Program-made: the position numbers and the translations under genes | Source of the DNA: Alphaproteobacteria bacterium | GTDB lineage: Bacteria > Pseudomonadota > Alphaproteobacteria > Micavibrionales > Micavibrionaceae | Length of the DNA: 64,000 bases | NCBI GenBank assembly: GCA_002690045.1 | Contig: NZDE01000014.1 | Span: 29,365 to 93,364 of the forward strand | Reading direction: 5' to 3' | Notes under the pieces: generated by a model | Database searches by the model: none | The model's input: only the letters and a program-made list of their open reading frames with translations | Told to the model about the DNA's origin: nothing | In this document: one piece after another, positions 47,218 to 56,166 of the stretch | How the letters are laid out: each line of letters opens with the position of its first letter | How positions within the stretch are numbered: position 1 is the stretch's first letter

Positions 47218-48182
47218 TAGAGATGAGCAACACATTATATAGCGAAAGCGCCGAAGAACCTGGGTCGAGTCCGGCAACGGATGAAAACACAGACACAAAC
47301 AAAACAAATGCCGATAACGGCACAATTGAAATAAAAGTCAAAAAGAACCGACTTTTCCCATCGCTCCTTAAGCGCTTATTCCGCAAGAGTGACAATGATA
47401 TCCGCGAAGCCCTTGCTGATTATATTGACGACAATGATGATGACGAAACCGTTGATTACATCGTCAAACATGAGCGCGATCTTATTAGCAACGTTCTAAA
47501 ACTGCGCGATATGACGGTATATGACGTTATGATCCCACGTGTGGATATTGTCGCCATCAACATCGACAGTGAATATAAAGATATTGTCACGCTTATTCAC
47601 GACAAACAGCATAGCCGTATTCCGATTTATAAAGAAAACCTCGACAACACAATCGGCTTTGTTCACTTAAAAGACATTTTAACCGCGACATTAAATGATG
47701 GCGAATTCCAAATCACGGACATCATTCGCGACATCCCTATTCTAGCGCCATCGCTACCAGTTATTGACCTCTTGCTACAAATGAAAGAAACCAAGCAACA
47801 TATAGCTATGGTTATTGATGAATTTGGCGGCATTGACGGCCTTGTAACAATCGAAGATATCACCGAAGCAATTGTCGGTGAAATCAGTGATGAATTTGAT
47901 ATTGAAGAAGAACCTGAACTGGTATTTAAACCAGAAGACGGCATAATTATTGCTGATGCTCGTGTTTACCTTGATGACCTGATCGAAGAAACCGACATTC
48001 AGCTTGGTGAGGATTATGAATTAGAAGATATCGACACACTAGGCGGATACATCACCAATAAATTTGGTCGCGTACCTGCACGCGGCGAAGTCTTGCGTGA
48101 CCGAAAAAATGCAATTATCTTCGACATTATAGATGCCGACCCGCGCCGCATTAAACGCGTACGCATCCGTAAACATGCATAG
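47214..48182 (+). CDS. Soluble CorC/HlyC-family protein (CBS pair plus CorC_HlyC)
   Basis: YbeX/CorC-type protein of 322 residues with no TM segment. A polar N-terminus (about 1-60), then CBS domains with YDVMIPRVDIVAINIDSEYK, then QHIAMVIDEFGGIDGLVTIE, and a C-terminal transporter-associated CorC_HlyC domain (RVYLDDLIEETDIQLGEDYE). Genes of this kind sit between ybeY and lnt in many proteobacteria, as here. Proposed roles are Mg2+/Co2+ resistance and ribosome maturation. Start at 47214 overlaps ybeY; ATG 47223 is another choice. Confidence 0.92.
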   Translation: MIEMSNTLYSESAEEPGSSPATDENTDTNKTNADNGTIEIKVKKNRLFPSLLKRLFRKSDNDIREALADYIDDNDDDETVDYIVKHERDLISNVLKLRDMTVYDVMIPRVDIVAINIDSEYKDIVTLIHDKQHSRIPIYKENLDNTIGFVHLKDILTATLNDGEFQITDIIRDIPILAPSLPVIDLLLQMKETKQHIAMVIDEFGGIDGLVTIEDITEAIVGEISDEFDIEEEPELVFKPEDGIIIADARVYLDDLIEETDIQLGEDYELEDIDTLGGYITNKFGRVPARGEVLRDRKNAIIFDIIDADPRRIKRVRIRKHA

Positions 48183-48215
48183 CTAACAAACAAATAATAT
48201 AATTAAGCGATTATA

Positions 48216-49823
48216 ATGGCCTATCTCTTTTCGCCATACAGTATGTCATTCCTTTTAGGGGTTATATGCGCCGCGGCTTTACCGCCACTTAACAGCCTAC
48301 CACTGACATTAGTGGCGCTCATAGGGTTCTTCTGGTTATACATGCAAAAAAAGCCAAAGCGCACAGGGCTTTACAGCTATCTTTTCGCCTTTGGCTATTT
48401 CCTTCTCGGTCTATATTGGATTGGTAATGCATTATTGGTCGAAGGAAATGCATATCGCTGGGCATGGCCCCTCGCTGTTATAGGTTTACCACTTGGGCTA
48501 TCTTTATTCTATGGCCTTGCTGGCTGGTTCACAGGTCATTTCTTTAAAAATACGCCGCAGGCGTTCAAAGCCCTATTCCTCTGCCATGCATTTGTCACAG
48601 CCGAATGGATACGTAGCTATGTGTTCACGGGCTTCCCCTGGAATTTAATGGGCACAGCATGGAGCGATTATCTCATATTGATGCAATCAGCCTCTATTAT
48701 TGGCCTATTAGGGTTAACATGGCTTATGCTTCTAATCGCATATCTAGTAGCACTCGCGTGCTATACAAACACTAAGAAAACACGCCTGATTGCTGGGTTT
48801 AGTGCCATATCACTTATCGCCGTTAACGCTATATTCGGTTTATATGCCCTAAAAACCAACGATACAAATCCTGACAATGACGCACCGCCTGTCCACGTCA
48901 TTACAATTCAGCCAAATATCCCGCAGCATGAGAAATGGGATAGGCTATATTTACAACAAAATATTGATAAACTTATCGCCACGACATTAGATGGCATAGC
49001 AGAACAGCCCGTTGACAACGGATCATTGCTCATAATTTGGCCTGAAACAGCCTTATCTTATCAACTCATAGAAAACAAAAGTTTCTTAACACAGCTCATA
49101 CAGCGCTTCAGCGCTGCCGCGAATACTAATGAAATTACGTTCATAACGGGCGCATTAACCCGTCACTATGATGCGAAAGCGGATAAGATGCGTTACCAGA
49201 ACGCCGCGCTGTATATAAACAATCAAGGCGAAATATTTGGGCAATACAGTAAAACACACCTTGTGCCTTTTGGAGAATACATCCCGTTCCAACAATACAT
49301 TCCGCTGAAAACCGTAACTGGCTTTTCGGGCTTTACAAAGGGTAATGGCCCAGAACTTCAAACTATAAATTCGCATATCAAACTGATGAACAAAATATGC
49401 TACGAAATCATCTTCCCAAGCGAATTTAGCGTTAAAGGTAGCACTAACCAGTCACCAAATGGTATAGTACACATTACAAATGATGCATGGTACGGCACCT
49501 CTAGCGGCCCTTATCAACACTTAAATATCACGCGTTGGCGCGCAATAGAAAATAATACACATGTTTTCCGCGCTGCAAACAAAGGGGTTAGCGCAAGCAT
49601 TACACCTAATGGATATTTAAAAAACCAAGCATACATTAGTAAACAATCATCTTCTTATATAAAATTTTATTCTTATAAAACAAACGCTTCACTATACATA
49701 CTAGTTGGTATCTGGTTATGCCCTTTACTTTTAGCCCTAATGAATACTATATTACTCATTAAGGGGCTTAAAATAACAAGTAAAAAAAGCCTACTAAAGA
49801 ACCTCCAAAATCTAACCTTTTAG
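48216..49823 (+). CDS. lnt: Apolipoprotein N-acyltransferase
   Basis: Inner-membrane enzyme that adds the third acyl chain to lipoproteins. Six or more TM helices in the first 210 residues and one at the C-terminus (about 490-515) flank a periplasmic nitrilase-like domain. The catalytic triad is visible: Glu in IIWPETALSY, Lys in YSKTHLVPFGEYIPF, Cys in KICYEIIFPSE. 535 residues is usual. The lipoprotein at 12513 would be a substrate. Downstream of the CorC-type gene by 33 bases. Confidence 0.95.
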   Translation: MAYLFSPYSMSFLLGVICAAALPPLNSLPLTLVALIGFFWLYMQKKPKRTGLYSYLFAFGYFLLGLYWIGNALLVEGNAYRWAWPLAVIGLPLGLSLFYGLAGWFTGHFFKNTPQAFKALFLCHAFVTAEWIRSYVFTGFPWNLMGTAWSDYLILMQSASIIGLLGLTWLMLLIAYLVALACYTNTKKTRLIAGFSAISLIAVNAIFGLYALKTNDTNPDNDAPPVHVITIQPNIPQHEKWDRLYLQQNIDKLIATTLDGIAEQPVDNGSLLIIWPETALSYQLIENKSFLTQLIQRFSAAANTNEITFITGALTRHYDAKADKMRYQNAALYINNQGEIFGQYSKTHLVPFGEYIPFQQYIPLKTVTGFSGFTKGNGPELQTINSHIKLMNKICYEIIFPSEFSVKGSTNQSPNGIVHITNDAWYGTSSGPYQHLNITRWRAIENNTHVFRAANKGVSASITPNGYLKNQAYISKQSSSYIKFYSYKTNASLYILVGIWLCPLLLALMNTILLIKGLKITSKKSLLKNLQNLTF

Positions 49824-49903
49824 ATAGTTGAATACTTTACGCAACGAAAATATAAAAAGGGACGGTTAAATGGAGGGTATTAGCCTTTGGAAGCAATATA
49901 TAT

Positions 49904-50353
49904 ATGGAGTATCTGAGTACAATGGAGACTGGAACAAATAAAAATAAAACACCACACCCAGTTGATGTTCATGTTGGCGCGAAAATTCGCCAACGACGCA
50001 CTATGCTAGGCGTATCACAGGAAAGACTGGCCGACAGCCTCGACCTTACATTCCAACAAATCCAAAAATATGAAACAGGTCGCAACCGCGTGAGTGCTAG
50101 TCGTTTATATCAAATCGGCGAAATACTCGACACTGATATTTCTCACTTTTTCGATGGGTTCAACAATAATGACAATAACGCCACTTTCGGCTTAGCTGAA
50201 AATAAACAAGCAAGCTACGGCAATACGCCTAAAGATATTATGAACGAAAAAGAAACCTTGGAATTAATCAAAGCCTATTACGCAATAGATGATGTCAAAT
50301 TGCGCAAAAGCTTTGTGAAAACAATGAAACAGGTTGCCAAAACAACTGATTAA
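49904..50353 (+). CDS. XRE-family HTH transcriptional regulator
   Basis: DNA-binding protein of 149 residues. The Cro/C1-type HTH spans about residues 27-82: VGAKIRQRRTMLGVSQERLA, then DSLDLTFQQIQKYETGRNRV, SASRLYQIGEILDTDISHFF. A short C-terminal helix pair (EKETLELIKAYYAIDDVKLR) follows. Alphaproteobacteria commonly carry such a gene between lnt and metK, so a role in regulating the neighbouring genes is plausible but not shown. Start 49904 or ATG 49922. Ends with a clear terminator. Confidence 0.9.
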   Translation: MEYLSTMETGTNKNKTPHPVDVHVGAKIRQRRTMLGVSQERLADSLDLTFQQIQKYETGRNRVSASRLYQIGEILDTDISHFFDGFNNNDNNATFGLAENKQASYGNTPKDIMNEKETLELIKAYYAIDDVKLRKSFVKTMKQVAKTTD

Positions 50354-50385
50354 GCCTTTTTCATGATTTTTTCATGTATGAATGT

Positions 50386-50419
50386 AAAAAATGCGGTGAT
50401 CTTCACCGTATTTTTTTTT
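50386..50419 (+). terminator. Intrinsic terminator between XRE gene and metK
   Basis: ATGCGGTGA and TTCACCGTAT form a stem (about 50391-50411) with a tiny loop, preceded by A-run and followed by nine T. It ends about 45 bases before the metK start, so metK needs a promoter after it or read-through. Confidence 0.88.
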
Positions 50420-50463
50420 AGAATTTTCATCCTATATTGACGTTAAAGAGGGTTTTAAGAACA

Positions 50464-51636
50464 ATGAATAACATTCAGAATTACATTTTTACATCTGAAT
50501 CTGTATCCGAAGGTCATCCAGACAAGATATGCGACCGCATTTCGGACCGTTTAGTGGATTTACATCTTGCTGCTGATCCTGAGGCACGCACAGCCATAGA
50601 GACCGTTGTTACAACCAATTACGTTGGGGTCATCGGCGAAACACGCTGTAAAAAAGAATTTTCAAAAGTGGAACTGGAAACAGAAGTCCGCGCCGCTATT
50701 AAAGCGATTGGCTATGAACAAGACGATTTTCACTGGAAAAATGTCGAAGTCGACATTCGTACACATAACCAATCTGTTGATATTGCCGTTGGCGTTGATG
50801 CCACAGATGCAAAAGAAGAAGGAGCAGGCGACCAAGGCATTATGTTTGGCTATGCAACTAACGAAACAGATGAATATATGCCAGCAACCCTACTATATTC
50901 ACACCAAATCCTTCGCAAGCTTGCCGCTGCACGCCATGACGGCAGCGCGCCTGATTTAGGCCCAGACGCAAAATCACAAGTCACATTAGAATATATCAAC
51001 GGCAAACCAGTTAAAGCCAAATGCGTTGTCGTATCAACACAGCACCGCGACGGCTTGTCCCAAGCGGAAGTCAAAGAAATTGTCCGTCCATATGTTGAAA
51101 GTGTCCTACCTTCAGGATGGATGCCTGACGAAGACCAATTCTACGTTAACCCAACGGGTCGCTTTGTAATTGGCGGCCCTGTGGGTGATGCGGGCTTAAC
51201 CGGCCGCAAAATTATTGTCGACACATATGGCGGCGCTGCGCCACATGGCGGCGGTGCATTTTCAGGTAAAGACCCAACAAAAGTTGACCGTTCTGCCGCC
51301 TATGCCGCACGCTATGTTGCCAAAAACATTGTCGCCGCAGGCTTTGCCGAGAAATGTACCATTCAGCTTTCCTACGCAATTGGTGTTGCACGTCCCTTAT
51401 CTGTCTATGTTGACACAATGGGCACAGGCAATGTCGCCGAATCCAAAATTGTTGATGCGATTGGTAAAGTTATTGACCTTAGTCCACGCGGAATTCGTAA
51501 ACATCTAGAGCTGAACCGCCCGATATACGAGATCACATCCGCATATGGGCATTTTGGCCGTAAGCCACGCGAAGATGGCGCATTCTCTTGGGAAAAGCTT
51601 GATTTAGTCGAACCACTACGAAAAGCACTTGCCTAA
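50464..51636 (+). CDS. metK: S-adenosylmethionine synthetase
   Basis: Makes S-adenosylmethionine from methionine and ATP, the methyl donor used by trmB next door. [20 protein letters not shown], then [40 protein letters not shown], and [20 protein letters not shown] are all diagnostic. 390 residues from ATG 50464, preceded by AGAGGG; the upstream ATG 50437 adds nine residues before the usual N-terminus. No SAM riboswitch was seen upstream. Confidence 0.97.
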   Translation: MNNIQNYIFTSESVSEGHPDKICDRISDRLVDLHLAADPEARTAIETVVTTNYVGVIGETRCKKEFSKVELETEVRAAIKAIGYEQDDFHWKNVEVDIRTHNQSVDIAVGVDATDAKEEGAGDQGIMFGYATNETDEYMPATLLYSHQILRKLAAARHDGSAPDLGPDAKSQVTLEYINGKPVKAKCVVVSTQHRDGLSQAEVKEIVRPYVESVLPSGWMPDEDQFYVNPTGRFVIGGPVGDAGLTGRKIIVDTYGGAAPHGGGAFSGKDPTKVDRSAAYAARYVAKNIVAAGFAEKCTIQLSYAIGVARPLSVYVDTMGTGNVAESKIVDAIGKVIDLSPRGIRKHLELNRPIYEITSAYGHFGRKPREDGAFSWEKLDLVEPLRKALA

Positions 51637-51664
51637 AGGCGCGCCAATAACGTATAAGCCCCCT

Positions 51665-52402
51665 ATGCAAGATACAAAACACACATCACCAATAGATGCG
51701 GACGATGATGCAAAGCGCCGCAATGTTCATGGCCGCCGCCTTGGCCGCCCGCTTAGCCCTGCGCGTAAACATGCGCTTGATAAGCTATTGCCTACGCTAA
51801 AAATAGCGGAAGAGCAATATCAAACACCAGCGCAGCTTGAGCCACTAGATTTATTTACTGATAAGACATCCCCCGTCTGGCTTGAAATCGGCTTTGGCAG
51901 TGGTGAACACCTGCGCCATGTGATGAAGCAAGAAAGCACGACCAACTTTATTGGCGCTGAACCCTACATAAACGGTATGTCGGCATTTCTTAAAGATGTT
52001 CTAGAGGAAGACCTTCCGACTGATCGCCTGCGCGTACATATGGATGATGCCCTTATGCTGGTCGATGCCTTCAAAGACCATAGCCTAGATGGTATTTACA
52101 TTCTAAACCCCGACCCATGGCATAAATACCGCCACCATAAACGCCGTATCGTACGCCCAGAAACCCTCGATAAATACGCCCGCATCCTTAAACAGGGTGG
52201 TAAGCTTGTCATGACGTCAGATGTTGCCGCTTTATCAGAATGGATGTGTATGCAGGCCGCAAACCACCCATCATTCAAATGGACAGCAACCAACAAATCA
52301 GGTTGGCAAGACGCGCCTGAGGGTTGGCAAAGCACAAGATACGAAAATAAAGGCCGCGATGCAGGCCGTTATCAAAGCTATCTCATTTTTGAACGTCTCT
52401 AA
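51665..52402 (+). CDS. trmB: tRNA (guanine-N7)-methyltransferase
   Basis: SAM-dependent methylation of G46 in tRNA. VWLEIGFGSGEHLRHVMKQE binds SAM; then FIGAEPYINGMSAFLKDVLE and GIYILNPDPWHKYRHHKRRI (the DPWPK-like motif). A polar N-terminal extension (about 1-45) is common in alphaproteobacteria. ATG 51665 is chosen over TTG 51629, which overlaps metK. About 245 residues. Synteny with metK is conserved; the usual next gene, rimP, is absent, so synteny breaks here. Confidence 0.95.
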   Translation: MQDTKHTSPIDADDDAKRRNVHGRRLGRPLSPARKHALDKLLPTLKIAEEQYQTPAQLEPLDLFTDKTSPVWLEIGFGSGEHLRHVMKQESTTNFIGAEPYINGMSAFLKDVLEEDLPTDRLRVHMDDALMLVDAFKDHSLDGIYILNPDPWHKYRHHKRRIVRPETLDKYARILKQGGKLVMTSDVAALSEWMCMQAANHPSFKWTATNKSGWQDAPEGWQSTRYENKGRDAGRYQSYLIFERL

Positions 52403-52486
52403 ACATATCGCCTTTTTTATTGTTTAAGTTTTTGATACACTAATAAGCAGAACAAACCTGCCCAAACAGATCAAAAAGGTGGTCAT

Positions 52487-53095
52487 ATGAACCCAATCAT
52501 TCTCGATTCTTCCCCATTATTGCTTAAAGAAGAAAGTAAAGGCCGCCTTATCTGTGGACTTAGTTGGGACCCTAATGAAGGTGCCTCAGTCACTGACAAA
52601 CTGAGTAATATGCTTGGGCAAAACAAAGAAACTTACGACCTTGATTTAAGTTGCTATTGTTATGATGAACATAAATCACTCATGGATTATGTGACGGGTA
52701 ATGATGGCGAAATGGTTGACCGGTCAGAAAATATCCATCACTCGGGAGATTGTCGCCATGGTGAAGCTGAGGGCGATGATGAATCCATTGCGCTTGACCT
52801 GAACGCCTTACCTGATTACATCCAACATATCGTTCTGCTTGTTGAGGTCGGCAGCGCGCACGGCTTCAAAGAAGTCATAAATCCATATGTCCGTATTGCT
52901 GATGAAGCCAGCGATCATATTCTTGATGATCTTAAAATAGACGAATCCCAAAACGGTGATTATTCAGCATGCATATATGCAACCATATCTCGCAAAAATG
53001 ATGGTACATGGTTACTCTACCGCAATAATTACTTTATTGACCATGAACGCATTGAAAGCTGGAGTGATTTTCTTACGCAATTTATTGCAGATTAA
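52487..53095 (+). CDS. TerD-family stress protein (lone)
   Basis: Ca2+-binding-type TerD domain protein of 202 residues. LICGLSWDPNEGASVTDKLS, TYDLDLSCYCYDEHKSLMDY, and GEAEGDDESIALDLNALPDY correspond to the TerD family D-x-D-A-S and G-D-D-E motifs, and INPYVRIADEASDHI to the N-x-Y-x-R-I-x-D strand. Members act in tellurite, stress or phage-linked responses. No other ter genes are nearby. It lies just before the tRNA-Ser and the mobile region, so it may be core or the first acquired gene. GTGG upstream. Confidence 0.85.
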   Translation: MNPIILDSSPLLLKEESKGRLICGLSWDPNEGASVTDKLSNMLGQNKETYDLDLSCYCYDEHKSLMDYVTGNDGEMVDRSENIHHSGDCRHGEAEGDDESIALDLNALPDYIQHIVLLVEVGSAHGFKEVINPYVRIADEASDHILDDLKIDESQNGDYSACIYATISRKNDGTWLLYRNNYFIDHERIESWSDFLTQFIAD

Positions 53096-53179
53096 TCAAT
53101 CTTATCACTAGACAAGCCTGATTTAGACTGATATTTATATTCGCACTTCACGCGGCGCATATGCACCATGCACTCTTTA

Positions 53180-53272
53180 GGAAACGTGGCCGAGCGGCTG
53201 AAGGCGCTCCCCTGCTAAGGGAGTATGGGGGTTGTACCCTCATCGTGGGTTCGAATCCCACCGTTTCCGCCA
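53180..53272 (+). tRNA. tRNA-Ser (anticodon GCT), CCA encoded
   Basis: A full cloverleaf folds from GGAAACG (53180-53186) with CGTTTCC (53262-53268) as acceptor stem, discriminator G 53269 and encoded CCA. The anticodon arm CTCCC-CTGCTAA-GGGAG gives GCT, reading AGC/AGU serine codons. A long class II variable arm (TATGGGGGTTGTACCCTCATC) and the T-arm GTGGG-TTCGAAT-CCCAC confirm a serine tRNA. Its 3' end is the likely attachment site of the adjacent integrase. Confidence 0.97.
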
Positions 53273-53369
53273 CTTTCTTAATAATATTTTAAATAATTCT
53301 CCCGTAACATATTGTATATACACAGTTTTGCTCCAAGCTGGGCAGTGTGTTGTCTGTTGCATCCCCGAT

Positions 53370-53403
53370 TTGGGTTACATTTTGGGATACAAATTGGGAT
53401 ACA
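53370..53403 (+). repeat. Three 12-base-spaced direct repeats upstream of integrase
   Basis: TTGGGTTACA (53370), TTGGGATACA (53382) and TTGGGATACA (53394) recur with an exact 12-base period immediately before the integrase ATG at 53411. They fit arm-type integrase-binding sites or an autoregulatory site. Confidence 0.6.
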
Positions 53404-53410
53404 TGGACGA

Positions 53411-54703
53411 ATGACCGATTATTTAATGCAAAGAAACGGCGTGTATTATTACCGCCGTAGAGTGCCGGATTATGTGGCACATTACGACCCCAGAACTTTT
53501 GTACGCAGCTCGCTTCAAACGCGGGATCGCCGCGAAGCTATGCGCAAAGCCATTATTCACAATGACTTCATTGAGGAATATTGGCGCAGTCTTATTCGCC
53601 ACAGGGGCGAACTTACCCCACAGACAGATTATAAGCTGGCCGTAAAACGCGCCCAGACCTTTAACCTGAGCTACCGCAGCGCGGTTGAAATCAGCGAAGC
53701 GCCGATAGAGCGCATCGTGAATCGTATTACCCATGTCACCCGAGAGCTGGAAAGCAAAGATACCGTTAAAGCCGTGCTGGGCGGTATTAACAAGCCCAGT
53801 GTGAAGCTGAAAGACTGTTTAAAGCAATACTGGCCGCTGGCCGAGATCCGGCTGGTAAATAAATCAGACAACCAGATCCGCAAATGGCGTAACCCGCGTC
53901 AAGCTGCATTTTTGTTCTTTACCGATGTTATCGGCAAAGACAGGCGCGTTGAGGATATGCAGCGCGCCGATATCCTGAAATTTCAGGGTGCACTCAGGGA
54001 GCGCATTGCCAAGCGTGAGATATTGGCGAATACCGCCAATAAAAGCCTTGGCTATGTTAAGGACATTCTAAGCTGCGTCGCGCTTGAGAATGAAATCGAC
54101 GTAAATTTTCGCGCTTTGTTTGAAGACCTGAAATTCAAGATGGAGAAAAACTCACGCCAGCCCTTTGAAGCCAGCTATGTACAAAATACCCTGCTCAAGG
54201 GCAATGCCCTTGCTGGCCTGAATGACGAAGCCAGAATGCTGGTCTTTGCCATGAGCGACACAGGCGCGCGCGAATCTGAGCTTATAGGCCTGCGCCGTCA
54301 GGATATCATCCTCACAGGTGATATCCCCTTTATCTGGATACAGCCCTATGAAGGCCACGCGCTGAAAACGCCCCATTCCGAGCGCAAGATCCCGCTGGTT
54401 GGTGCATCTCTACATGCATTTCAGCAGCAGCCTAGCGGTTTTACCCGCTACAATACATCGGACGTGGTTTCATCGACCATCAACAAGTATTTGCGGGAAA
54501 ATGACCTGAAGCCATCACCTAAGCAAACGCTTTATTCACTCCGGCATACCTTTAAAGATCGCCTGCGCGACATTGGCGCGCCGGAAGAAGTTATCGATGA
54601 ACTCATGGGGCATAAAAGCCGTGGCCCGAAATACGGGCGCGGTCATTTGCTGGAAAAGAAATATGAATGGCTAAAGCAAATTGCTTTTGAAATAACTAAG
54701 TGA
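53411..54703 (+). CDS. Tyrosine integrase (DUF6538-type N-terminus), island integrase
   Basis: Site-specific recombinase that would integrate this element at tRNA-Ser. N-terminal MTDYLMQRNGVYYYRRRVPD is typical of DUF6538 integrases. A core-binding domain (about 150-260) is followed by the catalytic domain with Arg in DTGARESELIGLRRQDI, Lys near LKTPHSERKIPLVG, YSLRHTFKDRLRDIG (Arg-His), MGHKSRG, and a final Tyr in PKYGRGHLLEKKY. About 430 residues from ATG 53411; an upstream in-frame start at 53312 lies in non-coding-looking repeats. It lies about 140 bases downstream of tRNA-Ser, same direction, the classic island layout. Confidence 0.9.
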   Translation: MTDYLMQRNGVYYYRRRVPDYVAHYDPRTFVRSSLQTRDRREAMRKAIIHNDFIEEYWRSLIRHRGELTPQTDYKLAVKRAQTFNLSYRSAVEISEAPIERIVNRITHVTRELESKDTVKAVLGGINKPSVKLKDCLKQYWPLAEIRLVNKSDNQIRKWRNPRQAAFLFFTDVIGKDRRVEDMQRADILKFQGALRERIAKREILANTANKSLGYVKDILSCVALENEIDVNFRALFEDLKFKMEKNSRQPFEASYVQNTLLKGNALAGLNDEARMLVFAMSDTGARESELIGLRRQDIILTGDIPFIWIQPYEGHALKTPHSERKIPLVGASLHAFQQQPSGFTRYNTSDVVSSTINKYLRENDLKPSPKQTLYSLRHTFKDRLRDIGAPEEVIDELMGHKSRGPKYGRGHLLEKKYEWLKQIAFEITK

Positions 54704-54708
54704 AAATC

Positions 54709-54808
54709 CGAATAAGTCTATAATCGCTCAGGCCACACAGCCATCCTTACGCATTCTGCCTTGCAGCCCCGTATTTCAGAACTCAATAGGCAACTATAGA
54801 CTTATTCG
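54709..54808. repeat. 14-bp perfect inverted repeat between integrase and defence genes
   Basis: CGAATAAGTCTATA (54709-54722) and TATAGACTTATTCG (54795-54808) are perfect reverse complements flanking 72 bases. The repeat sits in a 224-base gap with no gene seen. It could be a module border, a long stem or a regulatory site. No transposase is inside. Confidence 0.6.
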
Positions 54809-54927
54809 CAATTATTAGTTGATTAAACGCAAGTACCATGGTTAATGTAGACAGCCATTCTTTTAGGTGAAAATAGTGTTCAGATAAAAGAGCGCACCAT
54901 TCCATAACGACATGAAATAGAGAATAA

Positions 54928-56166
54928 ATGTTTAAGCAAATAAAAATAAATAGTTGGAGACAGTTTGAAAATGTCACCATTGAATTCCATAAAAATTTGA
55001 CGGTAATAACAGGTGCGAATGGCGCAGGGAAAACTACACTTTTAAGTATGCTTAGCCGTCATTTTGGCTGGAATCTCCAATATGCAAGTACGCCTCAAAA
55101 AGCTAAAAAAGGTATTGTGAAATATTTTTCTGATTTTTGGTCTGCAAACGAAGAGAAAAGTCATCCTCGAAATTCTAATCAAATACAAATTGGCGAAATT
55201 TCATATTTTCACACAGACGTAAAATCTCAAGTTTGTGTTCCAAAAGAAGTTCAACAGCAATTCAATATACACCTAGAACAACAACAATCAATTCAAGGTA
55301 TATACATATCCTCTCATCGACCAGTATATTTTTATCAGCAGGTACAAAACATTCCTGCACAGCTCGATGCAAAAAATCAGCTATTAGATAAATACTTAGC
55401 GGAATTAAGACAACGATACGCATTTAACTCAAGAAATACATCTGCAAGCTTTAGGATAAAAGAAGCCATAATATCTTTAGCTACGTTTGGGTATGGAAAT
55501 CAAGTTGTCGCCAGAGATGACGAAGCCGTACTCATGTTTGAAGGTTTTGAGAAAGCATTGAAGACAATATTACCAAAAACGCTTGGTTTTCAAAAAATTG
55601 TTATTCATATGCCAGAAGTTGTATTCGAAACAGAAACTGGAAGCTTTTCTTTTGACTCAGTTTCTGGAGGCATTGCCTCATTAATTGACGTGACTTGGCA
55701 AATATTCATGGCCTCTATGGTATACGATGAATTTGTAGTAGTTATGGATGAACCTGAAAACCATTTACACCCTCAGCTTCAAAGAAATCTTCTCCCAAAT
55801 CTAATAGAAGCGTTCCCTCAGGTTCAATTCGTCATAGCAACACATAATCCATTTATGGTCACTTCCGTCCCTGAGTCACATGTGTACGTTTTAAGTTATA
55901 ACGACAATAATAGAGTTGAAAGTGCAATGCTCGATTTGGTCAATCGCTCTGGTAGCTCCAATGAAATTTTAAGAGAAGTTTTAGGTCTTGAAACAACTAT
56001 ACCAGTTTGGGCAGAGACAAAGCTTGATAAAATAGTTAATGATTACTCTAAGAAGGAGTTAACAGCTACAACCCTTAAATTTCTAAAAGAGGAATTAGCT
56101 GAAATTGGTTTGAGTGATCTATTCCCTGAGGCTGTAAATAAGGTTGTCGAGGGAGTAAAGCAGTGA
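54928..56166 (+). CDS. AAA-family ATPase of a Septu-like (PtuA) defence pair
   Basis: 412-residue SMC/RecF-like ATPase. Walker A is GANGAGKTT (about 29-37), a signature-like DSVSGGIASL near 246, Walker B is VVVMDEPENHLHP (Asp274, Glu275), and an H-loop ATHNPF near 304-309. A shorter insertion than in Rad50 separates the halves; no TOPRIM nuclease domain is seen, so it is not a classical OLD nuclease. GTGA overlap with the HNH gene links the two. ATPase plus HNH nuclease is the PtuA-PtuB architecture of Septu systems; no reverse transcriptase accompanies it. Low-GC with more AGA/AAT codons than neighbours, as in recently acquired DNA. Confidence 0.8.
   Translation: MFKQIKINSWRQFENVTIEFHKNLTVITGANGAGKTTLLSMLSRHFGWNLQYASTPQKAKKGIVKYFSDFWSANEEKSHPRNSNQIQIGEISYFHTDVKSQVCVPKEVQQQFNIHLEQQQSIQGIYISSHRPVYFYQQVQNIPAQLDAKNQLLDKYLAELRQRYAFNSRNTSASFRIKEAIISLATFGYGNQVVARDDEAVLMFEGFEKALKTILPKTLGFQKIVIHMPEVVFETETGSFSFDSVSGGIASLIDVTWQIFMASMVYDEFVVVMDEPENHLHPQLQRNLLPNLIEAFPQVQFVIATHNPFMVTSVPESHVYVLSYNDNNRVESAMLDLVNRSGSSNEILREVLGLETTIPVWAETKLDKIVNDYSKKELTATTLKFLKEELAEIGLSDLFPEAVNKVVEGVKQ

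Noticed and set aside
50354..50463. SAM riboswitch upstream of metK
   Set aside because: No SAM-I, SAM-II or SAM/SAH core seen; the stem present is an ordinary terminator for the XRE gene.
54704..54927. Retron-type msr-msd RNA before the ATPase gene
   Set aside because: No reverse transcriptase gene in the locus; the inverted repeat is too far apart for a retron a1/a2 pair with a folded RNA between.
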